Below, piece by piece: positions 25,217 through 35,431 of a DNA stretch of 64,000 bases (position 1 is the stretch's first letter; every line of letters begins with the position of its first letter). A program made the position numbers and the translations under genes. The notes under the pieces were generated by a model. That model made no database searches. It was not told the origin of the DNA and saw only the letters and a list, made by a program, of their open reading frames with translations. Source of the stretch: Echinostoma caproni (lineage: Eukaryota; Platyhelminthes; Trematoda; Plagiorchiida; Echinostomatidae); NCBI GenBank assembly GCA_900618425.1, contig UZAN01040135.1, positions 26,437-90,436 of the forward strand. Direction: 5' to 3'.

Positions 25217-25349
25217 TGTGATACACCCGGATATTCTTTGGAAGTACAGTGCAAACCTGTCAGAAAGTTGGAAAGGAACAGGTTGAATAAACTTAGTCTG
25301 TCGAACTTAAGAAAACTAAATGCAACCGTTGCTGCAACGACGAATGCAC
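25217..25349 (+). CDS. Candidate exon, basic peptide, unknown product
   Basis: A textbook acceptor (TTTCTTTCTTTTTTCAG, ending 25216) opens a phase-0 frame. It reads CDTPGYSLEVQCKPVRKLER then NKLSLSNLRKLNATVAATTN. A donor (CAC-GTGAGG) at 25350 would end the exon one base into a codon. The next candidate exon (26361) supplies exactly the two missing bases. If that donor is not used, the frame runs on to TGA at 25394-25396. The segment is rich in Lys, Arg, Leu and Asn, with no domain I recognise. Confidence 0.4.
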
Positions 25350-26360
25350 GTGAGGCTTATCCACGCATTTTTCACCCCTTTGAACGCTTCAATTGAATCT
25401 ATTCTATCGTTGCTCTCAGTTCTGATATTGTTTGTGGAAAACAAAACAACTAGGTGGACTCAAAAGTAGAATACTCGCCGTTTGCATGCGAAATATTCTG
25501 TGCGGGTAATCTAGTACAACCCCCAAAACAATATTAATGACCTTTGCTCCCCCGGATTTTCCGTTGAGTGATTCCTTTGAAAATTGTTGACCAAATACAA
25601 TAATGATTTTAAATTTGCAATGGAAGCGGTAGATTGATTTACTTGCACAGTAGTTTCATCTTCTACGCAACGAGAATAGTTGTTAAACACTAAATTTGAT
25701 CCAAACCCAGGTTAGGAGGTGAATGTGTTCTGCAATCTCCACAGCCTAACATGGTGCACTGCATTTGTACATAACAAATAACCCACATCAAAGAACTTAT
25801 TTCCTTTGTCTTGCATCAGGATTCGTGAAAGCGTATCATGAATTATGACATCAATTTGAAAACAGACTGAGATACAAGGATGAGAAACTGATTAAAATCT
25901 GGCGCACGTCTTTTAAGTGGGACCGGTATAAACAGAAGCAAACCAAGGCGTCGGTATTCGAACCAACGTAAAACTGTTTAGCTGAATTCTCACAGGAAGC
26001 TGGAAGGAGGGAGATGTTTCCATAGGGTCGGTTTTTCAGGGCTATAGCAACACCAACATCTTACCTAAAATGGAGCTTAGTTTAGTCTAGTTAGCTTAGT
26101 TTCATATTCAAAGTTGCTGCTTTGTTAAAGCCTGTTGACAAGCGACGAAACTCACAGAGAACGCAGCGTTTATCGCAGACCATTAGTTAGGGGACTCAGC
26201 AGTTTGCCAGTGATTCAAAGGTCCAACGAAAACTAAGTGTCTAAGTGACGTTTGTCATCTAGCTGCATCCCTCTTGTTCTTGTTCTTCCCATACTCTATA
26301 AAACACTATGTCTACACATCTTAATAAATTTAAAAAATATAAATCCTGATCTATTTTCAG

Positions 26361-26449
26361 CTGACATACCCGATGAAAAGATAATACAATTGTTAGGGCT
26401 AAATGCGGATTCCATGAATAATCCTCGACATTCTGATTATTGTGAATAA
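26361..26449 (+). CDS. Candidate terminal exon
   Basis: The acceptor GATCTATTTTCAG ends at 26360. The frame then reads DIPDEKIIQLLGLNADSMNN and RHSDYCE to TAA at 26447-26449. The first two bases complete a codon, matching the phase left by the exon ending at 25349. A poly(A) signal follows 105 bases after the stop. Together the three signals make a plausible 3' end of a + strand gene. The product is unknown. Confidence 0.4.
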
Positions 26450-26554
26450 TGTACCCCAGTTTAGTCATCCACCCACCCCTTTATCATGTAATTTGATCTT
26501 ATAAAGAGCAGCCAGCAATAGAATGAGCCTTCAAGTGCTGCCGACCGATGTGAT

Positions 26555-26560
26555 AATAAA
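26555..26560 (+). promoter_or_regulatory. Poly(A) signal AATAAA
   Basis: This canonical hexamer lies 105 bases after the stop codon of the candidate terminal exon ending at 26449. Such hexamers are common in AT-rich DNA, so the position is what gives it value. Confidence 0.35.
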
Positions 26561-26774
26561 TCCCTTAGACCAATAGTTCGCCACTGAAGTTGCGTTTTAG
26601 TATATTCGTGAGCCATTTTTGGAAATGCAGAGTGTCAAACCGTGAACGTGAACCCATTAGTAAAGATTAGAAAAAGAAATTTGTTCGCACTATTGGATGT
26701 GTGTTATTCAATATCATTATTATAGGTTTGCATATAAAAGTTTAAATAATCTATGCAGGCACTCGAATCCCCTC

Positions 26775-26791
26775 CACACACACACACACAC
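26775..26791. repeat. (CA)n microsatellite
   Basis: About eight CA units are present. Confidence 0.9.
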
Positions 26792-26994
26792 CCTAAAGAC
26801 GGGATACATTCATGAATTCCGTTTACCCCACTGCATTGAAGCACAAGTTTTCAATGTGCATCACCGGAAACCGTGAAAATACGTGTGCACGGACTTAACG
26901 TAATATCAACAATTCTAATGTTGAACCACCGTTTCGGGTTGTTCGATCATTTTTTAGATATTTTCATTTCGGGCGATAACGTCCCACAAGCACG

Positions 26995-27188
26995 GTGAAA
27001 AACAAGTCGACGCAAGAAAAGCCGCCTTTGAGCAACTTATGGTTGTCTTCCTCACTGGCTGGCTGTACAAGTCGAATGCGTTGGTCAGCAAGTTCTTCGG
27101 AAAATACCCTGGAGACCGAAGAAAAACAATTACCAAAACCAGTAAATTTGATGTCTGTCGCTTGCAGTCTCTCATCAGATGTGTAAGT
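26995..27188 (+). CDS. Open stretch ending at a strong donor, frame ambiguous
   Basis: About 190 bases are open in two + strand frames and one - strand frame, and end at a near-perfect donor (AGATGT-GTAAGTATG). One + frame is Ser- and Glu-rich (SSSLAGCTSRMRWSASSSEN). Another is basic and hydrophobic (FLTGWLYKSNALVSKFFGKY). No good acceptor lies upstream. The block is locally richer in G+C, as an exon would be, but I cannot choose a frame. Confidence 0.2.
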
Positions 27189-28265
27189 ATGCGCCCGTCT
27201 GTAACCATGTATGCATGCCAGAGAGTGGAATGACGTCTGTTCGGGATGATAGAGGAAGCAACGGAGATGTAAATAAAGTGAATAACTTTATTTTATATAA
27301 TAAGTAGTTATTTGTAAAGATACTGTGTGCACAGTGAATGGTCAATTTCGGGGATTACTTTTTGAAAACGACATTATCAGAAAGCATAAAATATTCGCAT
27401 TTACACCAAACCGCTGATACCCTAAGGCCCACTGATAGTATACTTTATTGTGATCAAGCATAAATACCGATGATGATATTTGTAAATGTAGATGTCTTCA
27501 TTTTGTTCACTGAGTTTATTGAGTTTAGAAATGTACAACACTTACGAAGGCTGACAGGACCATATCAAACCTACCTGGAACATACGGAGAATGAGATAAT
27601 GGGTGGATGATGATTATGGCGTTTGTGCATCTGTATAGGGGTGAAAATTGAGAAAGATTCAAATACGTTGAAATGCATGCAATAATAACGATATTTCCAA
27701 AGCAGTGTGGGTGTACTAATGTGAACATACTGAGCTTTTATCTCGGTGGAATATTGAGGTAGCTCAAGGGGATACCTCCGTAGAAAGCATTCATTCAAAT
27801 AAAGACAAAATCTCGCGAAACTTTCTAATAACTGTGTGAATAGACACATTAAATTTGCTCTCGTGTTCACTGCTAAATGATGGACTTGGTAACGCAATAC
27901 TCACGAGTTCACGGCATGATCTGAATTCGGATAGAAGCTAGAATTTAGTGTATTCATATGACATGAGGCAACTGTTAGATCTCGAAGTGAGAATTTCACA
28001 AACGAAGCAAATGACTTCACCAGCAGTTTGGAATACCGCAACTTGTTAGGACCAAGTCTCACGAATATTTCAGTTTGATCAATAAAATCATAAGCTTTCA
28101 TTAGTCTCAACGGTAAGAGATTGCCATGGAGTAAAAAGATGCTTTAGTGCATAACTTGTTAGAAAATATAGAACACAAGCACTACGATATATTGATATTT
28201 CGTTTAATCTCCTCAGTCACTGACAGGTAAAACAATCTGATACTTATACGAGAAAGGTATGATAA
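27189..28265. other. Unannotated stretch
   Basis: - strand open frames at 27525-27897 and 27901-28110 (for example IFVRLGPNKLRYSKLLVKSF) have no recognised domain. They lie on the 3' side of the PLE remnant at 28266 on the same strand and might belong to another element. Confidence 0.3.
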
Positions 28266-28700
28266 TTACAGTGGGTTAAATGGCCAATGGGTTCGGTGGT
28301 TAGGATCAATCCACGGGAATTTGACTAATTGCATCAGAAACGCATGTGCACACGAAATTGGATTACCTAAGTTCATTGATATCATTCTGCTAAAGGCTAA
28401 GAGCCTGGGATTGATGTTACGTAACAACCGGATGAACGACAAACGTGGTTCAACGATGTGTCCCGTTAATATGTGATGTTCTGTGACTGATGATCCCGGG
28501 TTTCTCTTATCAGACTGACCTCTGAGACTATGCTGCAACATTGACCAGTTGTAAATGTGTTCAGACATCCGTTGTGTCAGGGTTAATTCTTTCTGCTGAT
28601 GCAAGTGCCTGTGCAAATGGTGGTAGACACGTTAAGCAGAATTTGGCGTCCGGTTCTGTTTTCGTTGTCCAAACGAAGTCTAGGTAAACGGTAATAAACG
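28266..28700 (-). mobile_element. PLE GIY-YIG endonuclease remnant
   Basis: The - strand frame 28616-28266 reads LTQRMSEHIYNW, then LRGQSDKRNPGSSVTEHHIL, TGHIVEPRLSF, RNINPRLLAF and LVKFPW. These line up with the SEH-x-P-x-W helix, the SSV-x-x-H-(L/I)-x-TGH block, N-P-R-LL-x-F and the C-terminal L-x-(L/F)PW of PLE endonucleases. The Cys-rich start is only hinted at upstream (CLTCLPPF, about 28640). This is one of two similar remnants within 1 kb. Confidence 0.65.
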
Positions 28701-29079
28701 AACTGATGCCGCAGGAAATGTCCGGCAAAAGACTGCCTTGAGGCTTTGATAGACGTCGTTCATTAGATGATCATCCTAAAAGCCGTTCAGGGCAAGAAAC
28801 TTCACACACGGGCTGAATGATTACCTTCGTCTGCTATGCACATAAATAACTTTCTTTGGTTAACCGTTCTCCAGAAGCGTCCTTCGTCTCTTCTTCATGA
28901 AGTGTGTCAGGAGAGCAAATACTCGTGGAAGGACGAAGCTCAGTTTCCACCAGAACTCCTTTGTATGTCACGGGAACAAAAAGAAGCAATTTTAATTACT
29001 ATTCAATCCATGTGATCCTCCAGTAGACCAATCCCAGTATGTTTCCACCTGATCGCCTCTTTTTGTCGTTCGAGCGAAT

Positions 29080-29300
29080 GTTAAATAACGGGAACCCAAG
29101 GACTATAGCGTTCAGCGATTCAACATCCCATATTTCTCTTATCAGATAGACCGCCTGCATTGTGCAGCATCGCCGAGTGTATGAAACATTTTGAGGGGTG
29201 TTTGATCATTCGCTGTGGCAGGGGATGGTTTGTTCTAAGGACCAGCGCAATCGAAGGTGAACTGATAGGTGGCATGTGAAGCAAAATCCGGTGACGGACT
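29080..29300 (-). mobile_element. Second PLE GIY-YIG remnant, adjacent copy
   Basis: On the - strand, the reading LPQRMIKHPSKC, then HNAGGLSDKRNMGC, resembles the neighbouring copy (QRMSEHIYNW and RGQSDKRNPGSS). The bases TCTGATAAGAGAAA are shared exactly by the two. Upstream, another frame gives CFTCHLSVHLRLRW, the expected Cys-rich start. Frames are broken within 200 bases. The DNA between the two copies (28700-29080) is not recognised. They could be two insertions or a partial duplication of one element. Confidence 0.5.
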
Positions 29301-31872
29301 CTGCTTTCGGTTATCAAATTACGATGCGTTTTCACGAGTAGAACCCCATAGTATGAATAAATAACTGAATGCACACTGGAGGCCAACGAAAACAATTTCT
29401 TAAATTCACTTGATAGTGTGTGCAATATATGTGTGCATACGTAATATAAGTAATACGGAACCAGTTCAAAAACAATTTCAGGTTTACTCCGGATCAATTA
29501 TTTGGTTTTCATCAAATCATCTTCAAATCTTTTTCTGTTTTTTTCGGAAACTACAACCATGCTTGAACATGATGGATAAATAATGCAGAACAAATTACGT
29601 GATGTGCAATTTAGCAACAATTCATGGACTCGTTTCTCCTGGAATTATTTTATCACGAATACGATTTAGGCAACATATCCGTGGTGCCTGTATCCACCAT
29701 TCTTAGCTAGATTAATCTGTATTACTTGTCCATCTATTCAGTGGTTTAGCTGAACCACATTATATCAACTATTTAATACGGACTTTTATTCGTTTTTCTT
29801 CTGTGTGAATTCCACAAATATACCGTCATTTCTGTGCATTTGTTTAGTAGTGTACTGTCCATTGAGTCCACGTCATCACCTCAAACCACGCTCGACATGT
29901 CTTCAGTTCGCTCGCTGATACGGAGTGCTCAGTTCATATTCCAGGGCAAGAGGCGTGAGGCTCTAGGGGGGGTGAGGGATTGACGGGTATCAGGAAGAAC
30001 ACGACAAACACGAAGCATCTTCCGTTCAGTAGAAATCACGCAACAGATGTTTACCGATGGAAAACAACATTATGTGACTTATTTTTACTTGCCGATTTAC
30101 TATTATTATTTTACAAAACAGGACATTGTATATTTGTCACACATGAATCTCGGTCACTGATGCGGCGTGCAACCCGTTCGTGCGTGCGGGTTTTTTCAAC
30201 CAAATACGGAGTGATTTTGCTCATGTCCGCGCGATAATTATACTGTTATTAGAAGAAAATGATATCACATATGTGTTATTGTTTATTCCAAGTAGGATAT
30301 TATCATGTTACGGGGAGAGTGTAGTTCTGCATCTCACAAATTGTTTTCTTTACCGGAATCGGCATGAAATAGTGAATTAGGTGACTGCTTCCAATGTGCA
30401 AACTACAATGAAGATGCTTTTGACTTCTTTTATTCTATGCAAATTGACAAATATTAGGTTTTGTATACTTTTTTTCTTATTCAAGTTTTCCTTTTTTTAG
30501 TTTGAGTCTATTATTCCTCACAGATTGATTGACCCGCTGTCGAATAATTTTTGTCAAACCCAACACAGAGCGCTGGACAGTAAGCTGCTTCCTACATCCT
30601 GGGGTTCATTAGAAATGCATGTTATTCTTTTTCACCGGAACTAAAACCACGAACCGTTGGGTTGCGTATCCGAAAACAATTCAGAAATTATTATGGAGGA
30701 GGTTAATTTGTATAATTACCCAGCTCCCTGCGACTTGCACATAGAGAAAAAAGAGTTCAACGTCGGTTTACTCAATTGGCGAAATCTGTGCTGTCTTTAG
30801 TTCTGCATGAGTCTGTTCGAACTCAAAAATCGAATTAGTGTAATTTATTCCGTAATTTCGACTGGAATTTGAGGATGTTGACAGAAAATCCGTTGCTTGT
30901 GGAGACTCCCAAGGTATCACCTGGCATGTGTCAAACTATAGAAAGGGCGAACAATTATATCAGTTGAAGAGTAACAGGAACAAACACACTAATGCATAAT
31001 CATTTAGTTGAATAGAAGTACAAGTGTACTTTTCTCACGCTCATCTTGGTTCATTCCTATCTAATCGGTAATTGCACGTTATGTATACCAGGCTGCATCA
31101 AACCCTATAACAGCAACCAAATTTGAGACGAATCATGGTAGAAAAAGACCTAGATCCAAAGGATCTTCATCTGCTCAATTAAAAAGTGCTGTTATGCAGC
31201 CTTGCTTTAAACCCAAAGATTTTCATTTTACCGTTATTACCATATTGGTAAACATGGGCACCTTGAGATAATCTAAAGTCAGCATCAAATATATTTTGTT
31301 TGCATAGAGATAAAAACTACGGAACAAAACTGAACGTTCTTCATTGAGCTCCTCACACTGTGCCCTCATTTCTTTTCCATACCAGTGAAATCATCAGAGG
31401 AAGAGTTATATCTTCAAACACTCAAAGAAGAAAGCATCTGCCGATTGACTTCTACTGTTTTTTTTTTCAAATGTACACATCGAAATTCATTCATCATTGA
31501 AAACCCAGAAAACACTTTGGTGTCATCCTTATATATCTGAATGATTCATTTGGGTATACTGCCTCTTGAGATAAGGACAGCTTGGAATAGGATTTATCAC
31601 CAAACCTCCGTCGTGTTGTGATAAAGCGGATGACGTTGGTCGGAAGCTTCGGTCTGTAAATTTTGTCGGGTTGAGCAGAAGTATTCAGTGCAACTTGTTA
31701 ACACCACCTTTTCTGCGCATTCAAACATTCAGCTCATTGCACTCGGTAAGCAATAATGCTCAGAAGTGTACACAAATCTGGGCTTGAACACATAATTTCA
31801 CACACACACACACACACCTCCGCACATACATCCATATTCCTCTCTCTTTCTCCGTTATTCTGATTTGCAATA
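29301..31872. other. Unannotated stretch
   Basis: No gene recognised. + strand open frames 29980-30237 and 30180-30380 have no domain. A CA run lies at 31799-31817. Confidence 0.45.
31799..31817. repeat. (CA)n microsatellite
   Basis: About nine CA units are present, less than 60 bases outside the left end of the Tigger-like element. Confidence 0.9.
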
Positions 31873-31901
31873 CAATCAATCTCCTGCTATGTCGCACCCC
31901 T
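31873..31901 (+). repeat. Tigger-like left terminal inverted repeat
   Basis: The repeat begins CAATCAATCTCCTGCTATGT and continues GTCGCACCCCT. Against the right end read on the - strand it differs at positions 3, 14 and 15 only. An internal 13-base inverted copy of part of it lies at 31935-31947. Confidence 0.9.
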
Positions 31902-32763
31902 CGGAAATCGAAAAGTCGGTAAATTCCAGGAACTCGACATAGCAGGATAATCTGTAGTAGATGCCATTAAGTATGATAAAAATCGGTTGACTGTTTTGTG
32001 ACAAAATAAACCGGAGCGATGAAAAGTAGGTCAATTTCGTTAGTTGTTCACAATGTTTACAATCATAAACTGTTGATTTATAACGGAATTTCGATATACC
32101 GTCCTTTATGTATCTAAGAAATTCAAATCTTTAATGACGCTCTCAGCTTAATATCAGTTCATTGCAGGCAGTATTCAGTTCTTTTTCAGTTTTCAGTTTC
32201 TAGTTATCTCGAAACTACCTACCATTCTTCAGGGGAACTTTTTCTGACCCAATTATCCCATAATAATTCCATATTTTCCCTCATTCGGATGAAATGTTAA
32301 GCTAAACATAGAATTGATTATAATACGTGCACCATAATATATAACTATTTTAGATTTTATAATCACACCAGTATTTACCCATTCAAGGAAAACAAAATGA
32401 ACCAGTTCGAATGCAATGAGAAGGAAATAACATCTGAAGTGAGTGAAATACCTGTGATGGGGTATATTCAAAACAATGGCTTCTTTCCCATATTCAAAGC
32501 GATTGTTCGCTGTGCAATCTATTCGTTATTTTCTAGTGAAACGTGTACCACTGGCATCTGTAAACATCTATCCGTTCGTCCGCATTTTTTGTTACCGGTG
32601 TATGTTCAAACCGATTGATGCATTCGTCGTGACCGTTGTTGGTCGGACTAAGTTCGGCACGTGGTGCCATAATGTGATTCGTAAACCATACCTTTTTCAA
32701 TTTAAGATGTCCGAGTATCAATTTAAGATGTGCTGTTGCTATGTGGACAGTACGATAGTCTGA

Positions 32764-33054
32764 TTATGCCATCGTTTCACATTGTTTTGTACTTTTTGTG
32801 ATAATCTTGTTGTCATGTCCAGTCCATCCGTGTGGTGAAGGCACGTCTGTTGTACAGCCGAAGTTCACTGGGTCTGCCAAAGATTCGCGGTTGTAGACAA
32901 GGTGTGGTTTCTCACTCGGTTCTGGTGGGCAAAGCCAGGTCTTTTGTTGCGGTGACTTATCCGACCGATCGATAGATGAACTCAATCGGTGGGATGATTT
33001 TCGGGCCGGCATAGGAGGAACGAAAACCTTCAAGCGATGATGACACTGGGTCAA
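32764..33054 (-). CDS. Unidentified open frame inside the transposon
   Basis: There are 96 open codons on the - strand, Pro-, Ser- and Lys-rich (SSSIDRSDKSPQQKTWLCPP, EKPHLVYNRESLADPVNFG). The block is richer in G+C than its surroundings and looks coding. It lies in the unexplained 3' half of the Tigger-like element. It may be part of a nested element or a captured host fragment, or a chance frame. No domain is recognised. Confidence 0.25.
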   Translation of the reverse strand: MTQCHHRLKVFVPPMPARKSSHRLSSSIDRSDKSPQQKTWLCPPEPSEKPHLVYNRESLADPVNFGCTTDVPSPHGWTGHDNKIITKSTKQCETMA

Positions 33055-33531
33055 CGTTTGACTGGTCTAAGGCGCACTATTTTTTAAGCGGGTTCTCTCG
33101 CAAATCTCCCGGCAGGCGTGAGATAGAAGTTTACTTGGAAGAAATTCACTCCTGTTCAGCCAACCGAAGGCCATAGACGCCAGCCTAAAGGAACTACCGC
33201 AATTCTCATGCAATCAACGATTCATAAACTAGAAGTGCATTTCCTAAACTGCCCTTAGATCCGACTTACGACCTTTGGCAAGTGACCTGTCTAATTTCAT
33301 CGGTGCTCTAGGACAAGTGAGAGTATGGTTTATTCGTTCTTACGCGTCCGCTCGACGGTGGTTATCGATCGCTCGGATCTGACATCTTACTTCACTCACC
33401 CGCTAACTAGTCAATTACGATTATCGTTCACCCGTTTGCACGTTAGTGCGACAGAGCCCGTCGATAGATCGAATGGCCGTAGCTTTGGTGACCACTGTTG
33501 CATAAATGACCACATTCGAGTGCCCCACAGT

Positions 33532-35320
33532 TCAGTGCTCCACAAAATTGCAAAAGGTTTGCAGATTACAAAGATGTATTTTTAGCAAGATCATAAATCT
33601 TCGTTTGACTCTCCTTTGGAAACCAACAAATGCGCTGTTTAAACCAATTTTGAACTCCAATAATCGATCTGAACTCCGAGCATTAGCCAAGACAAACAGC
33701 TTCAATTGATCTAATAACTTCTCCACATTCACTGCCTTGCATTCATCTTCTTCTTTGCTTTGCTTAGCTTGATTCGAAACGAACTGAGCTAATGACTAAA
33801 AAGAGACTTGATACAAATATTTTAAATAACCCGCTTCTTCATCAGCAAATTCCAAACGAGCGATTTCTTCCTCAAAAGAAACATAATGTGCAGAGTCCTC
33901 GACTAAATCGCATTTATCATCTGGTGGCTGCATCACCCCCGTGAATCAATGTGAATTTGAACCTAGCTTTCATGAAAGCGTTGATCAGTACGTGCGGGTG
34001 AACAGACACCCAAGCTTTCTTGACCAGATGCATGGCCATGAGAATGTCCACCTCAGTTTTCATGATACGTTGATAACCTTCGGTCTAATACAATATATAT
34101 TCCAGTGAACTTTCCCGAAATAAAGATTTGCAAGACCAAATCACACCCTGATCCATCGGTTGTAACATTGATAACAGTTCAGAGGCAACCGTACCAATTT
34201 GACATTGGAGAATACTGCGGCTTAGTTATCGTAAGGGGCGTTGTCCATTAATAGTGAAATAGAGTGTCTTTGAGAAACTATTTTGCGGTTGACATCGGAC
34301 AGCCAACTGTGGAATAACGTAAAAGTCAGCCATGCGTTCTTTTAAGAATTATAACTGCGTGGAGGGCTTTTTCTATCCGTACCTCGGCGGTATCTTGGAG
34401 TTTGAAACTTTCCAATTACCAACGGTGATAACTTGTCCCCAGTCATGCTCCCACAAAGCAGTAACTTGACCCTCTCTTTGGTTTTCTTGGACCCAGTAAG
34501 AGTCATTTCCAGAGTTAGTGTTCTTTCTGGGAGCTACCTGTAACGCAAAGCTGTTTCATCTACATTGAAAATATCTCAGTCAGCATATCTATGTATCAAC
34601 TGCGGTAACCCTGCTCAAAACTCGTCCATTGCATCACGTGGTACTGCGGAACTTTCTCCGCAAACCTATACAGTAATGCACGTGAGTTGCTTGTTTCTTA
34701 CTTTGTACGATCGAACACCATATTTGTCTGACCAAGAGCGAAATCTCCCTTTGGAAACCTTGAAGTCATTCTGATGTAATCATTGATTGGATTGCCTTCT
34801 TACGTACGATGCTCTCCACCATTGGGAACTCTCCGTGCTTTTCACTCATGGAAGTAAACCAAGCCAAAGTTACCTCATTCACTGCCTTGAAATTTTCGTA
34901 GGTTTTCAGGTGGCATCTTTCCTCAGACGCTCCAGCGTTCGAAAATTCCCCGAAAGTCGTTCGATGGGTTAAAACATTGTAGACAGTTTTTCGTGAAATT
35001 CCAAGTGATTTGGCTATGGAGTTCTGAGTTTCGCCTGGCTGATTCAGCATTTCCAACACATTCTGCTTCTCTCTCATCAATAGGCGATTGCACAACTTGC
35101 CGTCAAAGGACACTGTCTCCGATCTTTTGCATCGGTGGGCGTTCCTCGCAAGGATTATCCAATCAGTGAACACTACCATGAACGCGTCACAATGGGTGCA
35201 ACGCCATTGGTTGAGTGCGGCATTTCCGGGTGGATGGTCAATGGTAGTCCTGAACATCGGTAAACGACCAAGTGACTGCGCATCAGGAACTGCGACATAT
35301 TGAAGGGTGCGACATTGCAT
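33532..35320 (-). pseudogene. Tigger/pogo-like transposase, broken frame
   Basis: The N-terminal frame (35320-34766, 184 codons) contains LMREKQNVLEMLNQPGETQN, then IAKSLGISRKTVYNVL, a psq-type helix-turn-helix. NEVTLAWFTSMSEKHGEFP follows, the CENP-B-like second DNA-binding part. The first 60 or so residues read through subterminal DNA and are probably not translated. In a second frame come NVDETALRYR, stop, LPERTLTLEM, KLLLCGSMTGDKLSPLVIGK and ISLLMDNAPYDN. A third frame gives LLSMLQPMDQGVIWSCKS. The VDE, MDNAP and QPMDQG motifs carry the three catalytic aspartates, with 105 codons between the first two and about 31 between the last two. C-terminal sequence continues to 33532 with several stops. 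Confidence 0.85.
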
Positions 35321-35415
35321 AGTCAGAAACTACATTATTAAGCATGCGGTTGGTTTGGGTTTTCGAAACAGTGGGAAGATGCTGGAAAATGCGACTTATC
35401 AGGGGTGCGACATAA
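35291..35415 (-). promoter_or_regulatory. Subterminal ATGTCGCA repeats
   Basis: The octamer TGCGACAT (ATGTCGCA on the - strand) occurs at about 35291, 35308 and 35406. A near copy TGCGACTT is at 35390, and the left terminal repeat carries the same octamer at 31889-31896. Repeated short motifs just inside the ends are typical transposase-binding sites. Here the role is inferred from position and repetition only. Confidence 0.5.
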
Positions 35416-35429
35416 AAGGAGATTGACTG
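35401..35429 (-). repeat. Tigger-like right terminal inverted repeat
   Basis: Read on the - strand it begins CAGTCAATCTCCTTTTATGT and continues GTCGCACCCCT. It is flanked outside by TA at 35430-35431. Further ATGTCGCA copies lie just inside. Confidence 0.9.
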
Positions 35430-35431
35430 TA

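Larger units (their letters stand above)
31873..35429 (-). mobile_element. Tigger/pogo-like DNA transposon, full length but decayed
   Basis: A 3557-base element is bounded by 29-base terminal inverted repeats (26 of 29 identical). TA lies directly outside each end (31871-31872 and 35430-35431), the target duplication expected of the Tc1/mariner-pogo superfamily. The transposase remnant is on the - strand. It has a helix-turn-helix and CENP-B-type DNA-binding part at 34766-35100. The DDE core has its aspartates at 34558-34560, 34243-34245 and 34151-34153, and a C-terminal piece lies near 33532-33732. Stops and frameshifts make it non-autonomous. About 1.6 kb between the left repeat and the transposase C-terminus is unexplained. 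The length is large for a simple Tigger, so a nested insertion is possible. Confidence 0.85.

Noticed and set aside
34565..34774. + strand 69-codon open frame inside the Tigger element
   Set aside because: It is the antisense shadow of the transposase DDE region.
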